A stretch of 64,000 bases of DNA from Bolinopsis microptera (Eukaryota > Ctenophora > Tentaculata > Lobata > Bolinopsidae). How positions within the stretch are numbered: position 1 is the stretch's first letter; the number at the start of each line of letters is the position of its first letter. The notes beneath the pieces are model-generated. The model had not been told where the DNA came from. It did not search any database and saw nothing but the letters and a program-made list of their open reading frames with translations. Positions 39,501 through 51,610 of the stretch are shown one piece after another. Position numbers and translations under genes: made by a program. The stretch is from assembly GCF_026151205.1 (NCBI RefSeq), contig NC_087078.1:19642265-19706264 (forward strand). Direction: 5' to 3'.

Positions 39501-42500
39501 TGTCTGTCCGCGTGTAATTTCATACTTTCATACTTTCATACGACAATGTAATGCATGTTTTCAAATATAATAGGCGGGTGTGGTGCGGAGTTAATAAGGG
39601 TTAATTTCTAAAACGATTTAAAGCGGTTCAATACTGGAGTGATGAGGCCTAATAATGACTTAATTATCCACGAGAAAGAACTGATTATGCGATTATGTTA
39701 AATACTATTGGATCCGAGGGGCACTCCGAATAGAATTGCTCACCTAATGCGGGTTTTGACTCAGTGGGTAAATACTCCTACCCTTTTTAACTGCGGCAGT
39801 GAAACCCCGGTCGAAGGCCGGGTTACACTAGTATATAAGTATTACACTAGTATATAGATAATCTGTACTGTATATTTCGTTATCTTACCCGTTATCTGCG
39901 CTCATAGGAGTCAAAGGAGTATCCACTGTACTAGTCTGACTGATGGGAGAAGTTATCTCCAAACAGTGAGCCCCGTCTGACAGAGACTCTTGTTTAGCCA
40001 GGAGTAGTTTCAGCTCGCTGCTATCCAGACTGGTTGTGGCCTCCCCCTCTGAGGACACTCCGTGCGGTGCCGTCGTGTTGTTGTCCACTGTGGCACAGGC
40101 TCCGAGCTGGTTGTGGGAACTTTCTGTTACTTGTGGTACCTGCAGAACACAGGGGTGGAGGAAGCGGAGGGGGGATAGGGGGCAGGGGGATAGGGGGCCT
40201 GTCAGAACACAGGGGTGGAGGAAGCGGAGGGGGGATATGGGGCAGGGGGGATAGGGGCAGGGGATAGGGGCAGGGGGATAGGGGCAGGGGGGATAGGGGC
40301 AGGGGGATAGGGGCAGGGGGCCTGGCAGAACACACAAAATGGGCGTAGTTACACAATACACTATGTAGGGGGCCGGGGGAGGGGGCAATATGTAGGGCGT
40401 GACTTAACAGTAAAACAGATGTGGAGGTGCAAATGTAGTGTGACAGGCAGGCAGGCAGGTAGGCAGGCAGTACAAATGACAAAGGTATGGAGATTTGGGG
40501 GAGATTTAAATTTAATTGAAATAAAATATCGCTAACTAACATCGAGAGTTTCTTCGTCTAGATTGCTGAGAATTGTGGAAGATATTTTGCTTCTAGCTCT
40601 GCTTCCGGCACTGCTTGTATCACTCCGCGAGGAACTTGACCTCTTGGGTAGTATTACTGATATCGTTACTCGCTCGTCAACGTCTATACAGAGGGTAAAG
40701 TTCGACATCGGGAAAGTCTTTCTGAACCTGTTGAGAACGATTATTTGGATCATATATGATATAAGGTAAATAGGATTGTGGTATGAGAGCCGAGTCAAGG
40801 AAAAAATTACACAATTTAGGGTGATTGGAATCAGTGGATAAATTAGGTAGAGGAATTTAGGTAGAGGAATTTACTGATCTGTAAGGTTTTTCTTCAACAA
40901 AGTGCACTTGTAAACTAATTTACAATCGCTACAATGTGATGCAACGGATCTATTCTTTGTATCACTCTGTAGGGTTTAGGAAAGGAATGTATTCTAATGA
41001 AATTCAAAGTCGGTAAAAAGATTTACTTCTCCCTGGCTAGAAAATCTTCAGATATCTGGATAACGGCTTCTTTGTACTGAGAAGGATCGTTTCTAAAGTA
41101 CCGATATGTACGGGGTATCTTGAACCTGATTGAGGAAAAATATCACATTTTGATTTACAGTAAAGTCCAATACTAAGTTACTATACGGTTTCTAACAATG
41201 ACTGATTACTAAGTTACTACCTATACTCTTAAGAGTAGGTCGAGGTTTGGTAAATTTTCAACTAACCTTGCCATGGCACCGGGTGAAGTTTTTCTAAGAT
41301 CGTCAGCATTAAATACAGGACAGGATATCTCCGACTCGGATAAGTAGGTACCAAGAGGAGGGTCTACTTTCATAACATAAGGTAGAGCAAACAGTGCGTA
41401 GAAGTTAGCTGGTAGGTATCCGTACCTGCAAATTTAGTGGTCAGGGTTCTGGTTCTGGAGATTGTAACTCGTGTCCTTGCTAAGTTAATTTTAAGAACTA
41501 TAAAATGCAAAAGCCATAAATCAGAGATAGGAAATCCCTTAGTGTTAAACTGATTGATCGTTGAAACTAAGTGTTGAACTAGTATATATACTATTATATA
41601 TACTAGTATATAGTCAACATATATAGTCAACATATGAAATGTACCGAACAAGAGTAAGAGGTGATGTTATCTCGCGCTGTCCAGCCTCAATCCAACACAT
41701 AACATACTGGAACACTTCTACTTCGTCCTCTACACACAACCTATTGAAACATTGACTGATTCATTATTTTATTGCTAACTTCATCACCTCATTATTTAAT
41801 CAGTTGATTGTGCGACGTATATATTGATTTTGATATAACTTGATATTCGCAGATGCCAAAACCTTAAAAAGTAGATTCTGGACAAAACCTGCAACTCACT
41901 CCAACATTATCAAACCTATCATTTGAGATGATGTAACAAAACCTACAACTCACTCCAACATTATCAAACCTATCATTTGAGATGATGTAACTGAGAGTCT
42001 TAGCGGTGATGTGTAACCAGGTCTTGACCAGCGGCTGCGCTATTCTTGTTAGCGAATATTTCTTGTTGAACTTAAAGAGTTTGTTGCTACAAGCCTCTTG
42101 AAGCTCAGTGCACTCGTAGAATACTGCAAAGTCTAGATACTCCAAAACATTGGAATGGTTCAGATGATTCTGAGCAAAACTGAGGGGTAGAATTGTAATT
42201 AGTACCTATTAGTGGATTAGAAAACTGTTATTAGTAGATTAGAAAACTGTTAATAGTAGAAAGGTATAAAGCCCAACATTACAGGTTGTAGTACTAGTAA
42301 AACTTTTGTGTCAAGTTATTCGACAAATTTAAAATAGTGACATGATCTCATGATCTGCGAACTTACGTTTCAGTTTCTTCGACGAGCCACTTAACATTGT
42401 ATATCTTAGCAAGTTTGAGAAGGCCGAGAACGTTATCTTGGTGCACGTGAGCATATCCGTAGTACAAACTCCTTAGAAAATCCTAACAAGAGATTTGATT

Positions 42501-44062
42501 AAGTTTGGAGAGACAAATTGTAAAATAAATTTAAAAGTCGAGCGGTTAATTTTGCTAAATCTGATACATTTGAAACACTTATTTACAAGGACCAAAATTT
42601 AAAAGCCAAACCTTAGCATCGTTGATATCGTTGCAGTGCGCACTCCAGTTCATAATACCGTTATCAGGGAGTAGTGGGTAGCAGCTCAGAAAGCGCGTCG
42701 CTCTGCGTCGCTAAAACTACTCTGTGCACGTGCACCGCGTCCCCCTGAATGAGCATATTAGTACACAATTAGTACACAATTAGTACACAATTAGTACACA
42801 ACTAGTAAATAATTAGTACATAATTAGTACACAATTAGTACACAACTAGTAAATAATTAGTACATAATTAGTACATAATTAGTACATAATTAGTACATAA
42901 TTAGTACATAATTAGTACATAATTAGTACATAATTAGTACACAATTAGTACATAATTAGTACACAATTAGTACATAATTAGTACACAATTAGTACATAAT
43001 TAGTACATAATTAATACATAATTAGTACACAATTAGTACATAATTAGTACACAATTAGTAAATAATCGGTACATAATTAGTACATAATTAGTACATAATT
43101 ATTACATAATTAGTACACAATTAGTACATAATTAGTACATAATTAGTACATAATTAGTACATAATTAGTACATAATTAGTACACAATTAGTACATAATTA
43201 GTACACAATTCGTACATAATTGGTACATAATTAATACATAATTAGTACACAATTAGTACATAATTAGTACACAATTAGTAAATAATCGGTACATAATTAG
43301 TACATAATTAGTACATAATTATTACATAATTAGTACATAATTAGTACACAATTAGTACATAATTAGTACATAATTAGTAATTAATTAGTACACAATTAGT
43401 ACATAATTAGTACATAATTAGTACACAATTAGTACATAATTAGTACATAATTAGTACACAATTAGTAAACAATTAGTACATAATTAATACATAATTAGTA
43501 CACAATTAGTACATAATTAGTACACAATTAGTAAATAATTAGTACATAATTAGTAAATAATCGGTACATAATTAGTACATAATTAGTACATAATTAGTAC
43601 ATAATTAGTACAATTTTATGCGTGCGATCAATATGCATCCGATGAAAGAATATTTGTATCCTTTAAATCAAATCCCGAACTATCGATTATTAAAATAGTG
43701 TGCCATGACAAAATAGACCAGAACGTTCAATAATTTTATTTCTACTAGAGGTCTGTGCATTCTTAGTAGTTACTGTCAGTGCCGATATGTTATATGATTA
43801 TGACCACAGGGCACAGAATGCTAATATGGCGGTTCCGGTTCCTTCGAAACAAAGTTGAAAGTTAGGAACATTTTCTCGGCTATAATTTCTTTTATGAATT
43901 ATTGTGCCAGATGTTTTGAATCGACAAAAATAAATGCACTAATGGTCGAAATAAAATTCATACCTGAACATTGACTTTAAGGTCGCTGAACTTAGGTTTG
44001 TTGAACTGAGACCGCAGGCCCTCCCACAAGAGGGTTGACCACTCTAGACTAGGGCGCCCCAT
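36515..44062 (-). CDS. BTB-BACK domain protein, 9 exons, about 489 aa, with a 1-nt frameshift in exon 2
   Basis: Exons on the minus strand: 44062-43964 (ATG at 44062), 42744-42612, 42482-42367, 42179-41970, 41425-41267, 41125-41027, 40727-40541, 40139-39889, 36731-36515 (TGA). An in-frame TAA precedes the ATG. The BTB fold is read across exons 1-3: FSDLKVNVQGDAVHVHRVVL, then INDAKDFLRSLYYGY and NVLGLLKLAKIYNVKWLVEE. Exon 4 gives a BACK-like stretch (NVLEYLDFAVFYECTELQEA, PLVKTWLHITAKTL). Exons 5-8 are unfamiliar and end in a Ser-rich region. There are no Kelch repeats. BTB-BACK proteins usually dimerise and act as adaptors for cullin-3 ubiquitin ligases; that role is inferred. Exon 2 is 133 nt where 132 would keep the frame. 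Exon 9 is the least certain: exon 8 would otherwise stop at a TAA that overlaps its own GTAAGA donor. Confidence 0.78.
36866..38230. mobile_element. Foldback element, copy 3 (FB-A), rearranged
   Basis: A hairpin at 36866-37210 is followed by about 220 bp in the same orientation as copy 1. From about 37450 to 38210 the sequence is copy-1 body in reverse complement. The copy has thus been folded on itself or built from two insertions. A fourth fragment lies at 38432-38870. Confidence 0.6.
38225..38427. repeat. Dispersed 250-bp repeat, copy 2
   Basis: This is the second copy of the 31990-32245 repeat, between foldback copy 3 and its fragment, inside the last BTB-gene intron. Confidence 0.6.
39468..39831 (+). 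mobile_element. Helitron-like non-autonomous element, intact ends
   Basis: It begins TC after A. The 3' end is a hairpin (accccggtcgaaggccgggt) followed by TTACACTAG and then T, so it sits between A and T as Helitrons do. Similar in layout to 4874-5380. It lies in the last intron of the BTB gene. Confidence 0.55.
40146..40326. repeat. G-rich tandem repeat (GGGGGATAGGGGCA), G-quadruplex-prone
   Basis: A longer unit (AACACAGGGGTGGAGGAAGC...) occurs twice, followed by about seven GGGGATAGGGGCAG units. Runs of 4-6 G are regularly spaced on the plus strand. It lies within the BTB-gene intron immediately 5' of exon 8, so the transcript carries the C-rich complement. A GGCA tract follows at 40442-40470. 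Confidence 0.85.
41884..41995. repeat. 54-bp tandem duplication over the exon 4 donor of the BTB gene
   Basis: AAAACCTGCAACTCACTCCA and its neighbours recur 54 bp later. On the minus strand each copy contains TACATCATCTCAAATGATAG followed by GTTTGA, that is the last 20 coding bases of exon 4 and the donor. Confidence 0.8.
42612..42744 (-). CDS. BTB exon 2 carrying a one-base frameshift
   Basis: The first part reads in frame as BTB (HVHRVVLATQSDALSELLP) and then hits TGA-TAA. Removing one base of the CCC run at 42669-42667 (GGG on the plus strand) restores an open frame through NWSAHCNDINDAK to the GTTTGG donor and into exon 3. Every other exon of the gene is intact. A sequencing or assembly indel is therefore the simplest explanation, ahead of a null allele or a pseudogene. 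Confidence 0.7.
42752..43612. repeat. 11-bp satellite ATTAGTACATA, about 78 copies, in BTB intron 1
   Basis: Units alternate ATTAGTACATA and ATTAGTACACA, with rarer AATCGGTACAT. Higher-order blocks recur: the segment at 43018-43110 resembles 43244-43345. It begins 8 bp from the acceptor of exon 2. Confidence 0.95.
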
Positions 44063-44209
44063 GGGACCTGATGACGGAATTGTCACGTGACTTGCTGACG
44101 ACAAGTGGTTGAGAAGGCGATGTTGTTACTATGGGGACCGGTCACTGCAGGAGTCCCGGTCTGGTGGATTGTTTGCGGAGGCGATTACGGGGCCTGCTCA
44201 TAATCTTGA

Positions 44210-44940
44210 CGGGATTGTGTGTTATTAGTTGTTATCAAGCAAAATAACGGAGTATGTAGTTAATGATTGTGTGTTATTAGTTGTCATCAAACAAAATAAC
44301 GGAGTATGCAGTTAATGATTGTGTGTTATTAGTTGTCATCAAGCAAAATAATGGAGTATGCAGTTAATGATTGTGTGTTATTAGTTGTCATCAAACAAAA
44401 TAACGGAGTATGCAGTTAATGATTGTGTATTATTAGTTGTCATCAAACAAAATAAAGGAGTATGCAGTTAATGATTGTGTGTTATTAGTTGTCATCAAGC
44501 AAAATAACGGAGTATGCAGTTAATGATTGTGTGTTATTAGTTGTCATCAGACAAAATAACGGAGTATGCAGTTAATGATTGTGTGTTATTAGTTGTCATC
44601 AAGCAAAATAACGGAGTATGCAGTTAATGATTGTGTGTTATTAGTTGTCATCAAGCAAAATAACGGAGTATGCAGTTAATGATTGTGTGTTATTAGTTGT
44701 TATCAAGCAAAATAACGGAGTATGCAGTTAATGATTGTGTGTTATTAGTTGTCATCAAGCAAAATAACGGAGTATGCAGTTAATGATTGTGTGTTATTAG
44801 TTGTCATCAAGCAAAATAACGGAGTATGCAGTTAATGATTGTGTGTTATTAGTTGTCATCAAGCAAAATAACGGAGTATGCAGTTAATGATTGTGTGTTA
44901 TTAGTTGTCATCAAGCAAAATAACGGAGTATGCAGTTAAT
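44210..44940. repeat. 52-bp satellite, about 14 copies, upstream of the BTB start codon
   Basis: The unit begins GATTGTGTGTTATTAGTTGT and ends GAGTATGCAGTTAAT. Copies differ mainly at one or two sites (AAGC/AAAC, ACGG/ATGG). It starts 150 bp upstream of the BTB ATG, that is in the likely promoter or 5' UTR. Confidence 0.95.
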
Positions 44941-45496
44941 GAAATAAATGTAGAATGAAGTCAACCCTTTGAAGCCTTAAAAGATAAAGCTGTGTTAAAG
45001 GTGATCGCAAAAACGGGAAAATGTATAGAGTACAACTGCAAAATATTGAAATTAAATCAATAGAGTATATATTGAAAAATGCCGCATTATGTGATCATTG
45101 TGGAAGGAACGCGGGATCGTTGGAATAAAAATTCAGAGACTATTTACGACTAACTTATCAACGTTGTGATGTGATTTTATAGCTATAGTATAACTAAAGG
45201 GAGTCAAGAATCTTATTTCACAATCAGTAATCAATAAAAAGTGTTAAAAGAATGTAATGACTTATAATCCAAAGAGTATCACATAATGTATATCGTACAC
45301 AGCGAATAGTACATTATACATTATTCTAAACTATACATTATATTTATATTCGGTGAATTGAAAATTTGACAGAGCTGATGTCCCATGTAGATTGTAGATG
45401 GCCGTATACCATAGATTAATCGATTAAAGAGCAGAGAGTGAAACATCAAACTGTATCAAAAAGAAGGCGAACCAAGCACTGATTTTTTTACCGCAG

Positions 45497-45592
45497 CAAA
45501 ATAGTCCTTCCTCTGAATCACTGCGGCAGAGTCCGAGTACTATGTCATTTGATGGAGGTCTAATACCAAGTCCCAGGCCGAGAAAGGCCTAG
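45497..45592 (+). CDS. Possible terminal exon, Ser/Pro-rich (weak)
   Basis: TTTTTTACCGCAG precedes 31 open codons (QNSPSSESLRQSPS...) ending SPRPRKA and TAG. Codon choice looks protein-coding, but a second frame is also open over part of it. No upstream partner exon was recognised, and it does not join the Myb/SANT exons in phase. Confidence 0.25.
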   Translation, partial: QNSPSSESLRQSPSTMSFDGGLIPSPRPRKA

Positions 45593-45815
45593 GTCTACTT
45601 AACTCTACACCAAGACTCGGAACAAAATCGCTCAACAACCAAGACAACAATTTAATCGTACGTGAAAAATGCTAAAGAGTGGAACTAAGCACCCTAAAAG
45701 GCCCCACCGCTATGTGAGTTATGACTGAAATCAGATAGCATCCCTTATTTCATTAAAAAGTTGATGAAATAAGGTGAAAATGATCATAAACGTACCTTGT
45801 GGTTAAATCTCTAAG

Positions 45816-46673
45816 TCTAACCCAATCTTCGTGGAAAAAACTGTAAGTGCAATCCGTAAGAATTTCAAAATGTCCCAGCAGTTATGACAGCGGTAAGATT
45901 GGTAATTTTCAGGATGACAGATCAAACTTTCAAAAATTAACCCATGTGTCATAAGATTCAGTACATATTCTAGGTAGCTGTTCTTAAGCATAATCTTTTA
46001 CGTTAGGAAAGAACAATGAGTGACTAGCACGGAACAATGACTGACTAGCACGGAACAATGACTGACTAGCACTGCTGTTATAAGCCAGTCTCAGGAAAAA
46101 ATATCTGATATCTGAATCAACATCTCTAACTCTAAGCTTGCCCATTCTGTGATACCCACTAAAGTTTCAGCCCACAGCCGCAAAGAACATAGAATGTAGG
46201 GCCACCTAAAATTATTTGTAGTTATATTGTTGTGATGAAAGATTAAATTGTTCAGTAATTTATTCTATCAACACTACTATTTAACAAATAATCTGAGGTG
46301 ACACTTCAGTCCATTTCTTTTCACAGCCTAATCTGGTACAATATTACAAAGCAGTTAGCCGAGAGAAACGTTGATTTTAGATTCGATCAGTGTCAGAAAA
46401 TGGCAAGAGATTCCAACTTGTGGAAAAAGTACTAAAATGATTACTCAGTGTTTAATATTTAAAGTGACCTGACGTTGTGAGTTTGAGCTTTAATACCATT
46501 ATAATATTGTTGTGAACTCGCTAATTATTCAATTAACAACTTCTCGGTTCTCTTTTAATCACAGTAAGAAATTCCAGGAACAGACGGCGGCGGAATCTAC
46601 AAATCTAGTAATGCAAAACGAAAAACCAGACAAAGAACTGAGCTCCTCTACGTCTGCTCGTGCTAAACGCTAG
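45816..46673 (+). CDS. Myb/SANT-like (trihelix type) protein, 3' exons
   Basis: Exons 46327-46428 and 46565-46673 (TAG) are well supported. An upstream exon at 45816-45842 ends at a perfect GTAAGTGC donor and its phase fits. The reading WKKLLIWYNITKQLAERN, then FDQCQKMARDSNLWKN, then KKFQEQT fits the second and third helices of Myb/SANT-like DNA-binding domains: a hydrophobic or Trp core, QC at the start of helix 3, then a basic helix. After about 30 polar residues it ends SARAKR. AATAAA lies at 46913. The first helix and the N-terminus were not found. The donor at 46429 (GTACTA) is weak. Such domains occur in transcription factors and in transposon-derived host genes; I cannot separate these here. 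Confidence 0.5.
46015..46075. repeat. 21-bp tandem repeat, about 3 copies
   Basis: GGAACAATGACTGACTAGCA with a GAGTGA variant in the first unit. It lies in the Myb/SANT-like gene region. Confidence 0.75.
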
Positions 46674-46912
46674 ACCTGTGGGCTCCGCATATCACATGCA
46701 AATATAACGAATATTGTCATGTTTTGTAAGATATCGTGATCTTTCGTTAATCGATTCAATCACGTAAACACCAAGTATTAAGTATTCCCAAACAAAACAT
46801 ATTCTCTCTGTAATATATTTAACCGAAAACGAATTATCAGCAAAACATTGACTTTTAAAATTAAGGCATATAATTGTGGGCAGTGTTTATATGCCAGAAA
46901 TTAAAAAGCTTT

Positions 46913-46918
46913 AATAAA
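46913..46918 (+). terminator. Polyadenylation signal AATAAA of the Myb/SANT-like gene
   Basis: A canonical hexamer 240 nt after the stop at 46673, followed by TTTTATTC. Confidence 0.45.
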
Positions 46919-48258
46919 TTTTATTCAAGTTTAATATCGAAATTTTTACCATAGTGAAAACATTGTAGAACAGAGGTATACTAAGCACAAGATGATACAG
47001 ACAAACCTCCCAAGGTTGCTTCTTATTTTAGAGTAAATTTCGAGAGCAAGGACCGATTTATGTAACATAAATAATGCTTTTCTTAAAGAATCATTTAGAG
47101 ACTAGGGTCGACCTGCAAATTACACTAATTCGTAACTTAATTTCTGAATGGCCATTATGATCACTAAAGTGAGATTATTGTATTTGTAACGCTACTTATA
47201 TCCTCAATTACTTGTAGTTGTTTTAACCGGATACAATTAATGACTATTCGATCAAAGACTGTTTAGTCATGAAATCTATAACTTTTACAATTAAGTATCG
47301 TCTATTTCATTGTAATTGTAATTTGTTATGTATTTTGTGCATCTTACTCTACTCGCTTTTCCAAGGTAGGGGCGGTCGTTACGCCACTGTGCTTGAGGAA
47401 ATATCAAAAAGGCTAGAAAATAATTAAGTTCTGTCCGAAAAATAGAAGTCCTTCAGAGGGTTTTGTTCAAGAAACAAAAGGGCAAAACGAAAGCATCAAG
47501 TTTTCGACCTGTCAAAAAAGCTCATATCTTGAAATCAGTAATAGGGTGGCAACACAGATTTATTATTAGTTGTGACGAAAATATAAAACTATTTGCACAT
47601 TTTAATGCCAGTTTGAGCCGGTAAAACGAATTATTGCGGTAAATGAATATTTCACGATATCCCCAAATGTACAAATTTTCAGGTTGGTCACATATTTCCA
47701 ATGGCGCATAATCATAATACTAGCTGAAAATCTCCAATATTTCAGAATATTTATCCAATTATAGGGTCGTGTAGAATGATTAATTGATTGTAAAATACTT
47801 CAATTAATATCCAATTTTACGATCATAATTGCACTATTATTTGTCAATGATACATGGTCGGGTGGGCTTCAATTATTTGAAACAAATATTAATATCCTCA
47901 CAAGCACTAATAGAGTATATCAGGGTTGGACAGTCACAACACAACATGCAGTCTGGTTAACTGAATTATATTTTAGATGGGAATGTGAAATAAAACATGA
48001 AAGTTCAAAACATAAACAAATATTTTCTTCACGGTAATTTTACTCTCGAACTGATTTCTTAATTGGACTACTGTCTGAAGAAATAATCTAAGAATGTTCT
48101 TGAAAAAAAAAACGTACGAGGTTATTTTTAAACAGCAAGATATGGGCATAAAACAAAAGAATGTCATGATTATATGATATTGGGTGTTTTCCAAGTTTCG
48201 AATAGCAATATCCGTATCATAACAGACAGCTGTAACTGTAAGATTCCTAGCATTCTTA
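46919..48258. other. Intergenic, AT-rich, nothing recognised
   Basis: It contains only a lone hAT terminus (CGTTACGCCACTG at 47377) and AT-rich short frames. Confidence 0.5.
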
Positions 48259-48412
48259 GGGGTCTTTCAGATATTACGTAATGAATTTAACCCCCAGCTC
48301 CCCCTCCGTAATCATTTTTGCACATAGTCATAGCTATTGTATCAAAATTACACTAGCGTAATCATTTGGAGACCCCCCCCTCCCCCTCGGCTGATTACGT
48401 AATATCCAATTC
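48259..48412. mobile_element. Short MITE of the GATTACGTAAT / poly-C family
   Basis: See 50082-50207. Inside are AACCCCCAGCTCCCCCTCC and GACCCCCCCCTCCCCCTCGG, separated by CGTAATCATTT copies. Confidence 0.5.
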
Positions 48413-50081
48413 AGGCGTGCTTCACTCCACCTCACTCCAAGTTCATTCTGAACGGTAAATGGAATACTAATGACACTCACTTACAGCCTTACTGAGTGTT
48501 ATAGCTTAATTAATGTACTTATCACTTTTACTATAAATAAATAACTTGGCAAGTATCCCAGTAATTGAGAGATCAGAGAAATAAGAGATTTGGATGAAAT
48601 TAGTAAAATGCCATGATTTGTGTTATTAATTAATACACCACGGTAAGCGATGATTGACAAATGCTATAATTGGTGATTATACTCGTCAACGGCGATCTTT
48701 TTATATTTGCATCGCCTGCAAACTAAAATTAAAAACGTCTATAAATAATTAGTTTTAAGAGCATGAGCGCAAGAAATAGACTATTCTAAATTGCTGGACA
48801 CCAAGAATGTGCTATCCTGCAAATCAACGAGATCGTTTATACATTAAATGTAGCATCCATTGTTCTTTTTAACTGTCGTACTCGCGTACCACGGCCCATC
48901 GATAAAATTGATAAATCTTTAAGTTTCTTGTCTAAATTCTAGACATTTTGGAGGGGATTATTTAAAACATGTAAGTGATACGAAGAGTTTGTTTTAGCAG
49001 GAGCTTTCAAAAAACATGTGTAAATCGTCTTCAGCTGTGAGCTGAGTACTTAGACATTTTAATGATCTGTAGGGAACATCACGGCTCTTGACAATGCGAA
49101 CCAGTGCAAACTGGTAAAACAAAATGAAATAATCCCAACAATACGTTAATAACTCACGCCCGGCCTTGCGAGATCTATGCTAAATTTTAGAACAATTTTC
49201 TCATTAAAGCTCAAATATTTTCGGCAGAAAGGATCATTCTCAGCAAATGAATTATCCATATTCCGCTATCGTAAGTTCTAAACGTAAACCACGGCGGAAT
49301 GGCACTATTGATGATTTTTTACAGACTGTTCGCTTTCCAAAGTCGCCTAATCGTCACTCATTGTTGCTGTTACGGTTAGTCATTATAGTCGGTAATATGG
49401 ACAGGCTATCAAGGATGTTAAGTACGTAGCGTATCTTATAAACGTACGGCATACGAATACGTATTTCTCAAGAGTGTTTTGCGTATTTCGTTCAAATCTG
49501 TCATTTCAACCATACGACATACCTTACGAGACATATTTGTATGGTACGAAATTTGGGGATTTTTGGAAAAAATGGGAAAAAATCCCCATATTTTCGTACT
49601 GAATTCCTGAAATTTCGTACTGAATTACTGTATTTCTGAAAAAAAATCCCCATATTTTCGTTCCCCAATAATTTTGATCCCCAGAATTATGATCCAAATA
49701 AATATGTCTTGTAAGGTAGATAACATAGATTCATTAAAATGAGTATGACCATTTTGGTAGCAATTTGTATTCAAGCAGATTATGATGCCGATTACTGATT
49801 AGGCAGATTATGATGTCAGATGTGCGGCGCGTGTGGCGTGGCAGCTTATGTACTAAGTACTCGCGTACTACTACTTGTAAAAAACAATTTTCTCTACGTT
49901 TCATGCTACCCTGATCTTGCTATTATGATATCGAGCCAAGCACCTTCTAAACTACTTACTATTATAGCCAGATATTCGATCAATTTCTAAATTTTATCAT
50001 TATTAGTATTAGAGTGAAATTGAGTGGAATTTGAATTAAAATATTGTCAAATTGTTATTATTCTAGAGGGTAAAAAAGAAA

Positions 50082-50207
50082 ATGTTGATTACGTAATCAA
50101 CGACCAAACCCCCCCCCCCCCTAATCAACCGTAAGCATTTGGAACCCCCCCCCCCCCCCCCCCAATCCCCATCCCCTCGGCTGATTACGTTATATGTGAA
50201 CGACCCC
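50082..50207. mobile_element. Short MITE with poly-C interior and GATTACGTAAT ends
   Basis: It opens TGATTACGTAATCAACGAC, has C runs of 12 and 23, and ends GATTACGTTATATGTGAACG then ACCCC. The related copy at 48259-48412 opens GGGGTCTTTCAGATATTACG, the complement of this end. The first 16 bases of the window (ATATGTGAACGACCCC) are a third such end. Confidence 0.5.
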
Positions 50208-50274
50208 TTAACAACGATGCAGGCTATATCAAACAAACGATTATATTGAATATTCGTCATTCATAAAAACTAGT

Positions 50275-50352
50275 GAATGTTTATGTAATGCATAATATGT
50301 ATGTTTATGTAATGCATAATATGTATGTTTATGTAATGCATAATATATATGT
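50275..50352. repeat. 24-bp tandem repeat, three copies
   Basis: GTTTATGTAATGCATAATAT plus GTAT, three units; the last is slightly changed. Confidence 0.85.
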
Positions 50353-51610
50353 ATGCCTGAAAGAGAAAAAGAGAAAAGGGAGAAAAAGTATGAGAAATGG
50401 GAATACTCTATGATACGTCAGTACTGACTAGTGAGACTACTCAGTACAGATATACGTGATTGTTCGAGTGGTCACGAAGAAACATTCTTTAGTTCTTTTC
50501 CCCACTAGACGCTTGTATAAAAATGAGATTTAACAAGTTTCGGGTAGACGGTGATGTCACTTAAAATATTAGGCGATCACAGCGCTAATATGAAACGGAA
50601 GGGTTTTCGTAGGGTTCCATAGGGTTCCATAGGGTTCCGAAGGTTAGTCGACCATTATTAAGACGATATCTTGGAGAAACTACCGTTACTGTGGTAATAA
50701 TAACCGCTGTAATAATAACGGTCCATTAATATTAATTCCATTGACGTTAAGTAGGTACAGTTTTTTACTAAAATAATGACCGTATAAATTTGTACGGCAA
50801 CATAAAAAAGCAAAAGCAAAAACCGGACGTGACAAATAAAAGTTGTGGGCCACTTTTCAATAAGTCTGAAATCACTGAGACGGAAAGATTTTTGTGGGTT
50901 TGGCCACTTCTGAAAATGAACAAAGTATTCAGATTCTGTCTCAAAAGTTGTAACAACAGTGTTTTAAATTTTTTAACATAATTTCCGGAGAAATTTTGGT
51001 GGTGAAAAAGTGACAAATGTTAGTATCGCTGGCGCTGGATTGGAGTGATCTTTGAAGGTAAACAACGATAATCACATTACTCATTATATAACAATACATT
51101 CCACTAAGAATTTGATGAGGGACAGCTGAAATCATGGTTAAGATAAAAAGCATAAAATTCAGCCTTTGCACAGTAGCGTAACATGTCATTTGGCAGCCAA
51201 CGTGGTTTGGTTTTTACTAATTAGCATGTTTTCAAGAAATAATGCAGTTTCACACTTCTACTCGCATTTAAATTGAAACCGAGACCGTGCGAATATATCA
51301 ATACATATTGAGTAATCTCCTTTCCCTAATAAGAGCATTTTTACTTGTCGCAACAACCGGGATAAAGATAATTTTACCCAGAATACATTACAACAATGCG
51401 ACTCATAAATAATACTCCAATCCGGATTTTACAATACATATTCCATCATTTTCCTCCGTGCGTCACAAATTACCAACAATTTGATTAAAACACTAATAGT
51501 GCTGGGTAATGGGAAAACGGTAGTGAGTAAAATTGTTGTTATAGATCTATCATCAGGCAACCTTTGTTATGATTATGATTCCAAAGTGACATTTGAACCC
51601 AACAGCCAGC
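50353..51610. other. Intergenic, nothing firmly recognised
   Basis: A 10-bp repeat (TAGGGTTCCA, three copies) lies at 50611-50638. A 63-codon plus frame near 50790 and a minus frame at 50941-51189 lack splice or homology support. Confidence 0.45.

Noticed and set aside
39885-40542. Pro-rich minus frames and Gly-rich plus frames
   Set aside because: Only the part 39889-40139 fits an exon; the Pro/Gly-rich extension is the G-rich tandem repeat in the intron.
49247-49429. 60-codon plus frame starting MNYPYSAIVSSKRKPRR
   Set aside because: The composition is plausible, but a GTAAGT lies inside and there is no partner exon or stop-bounded promoter context.
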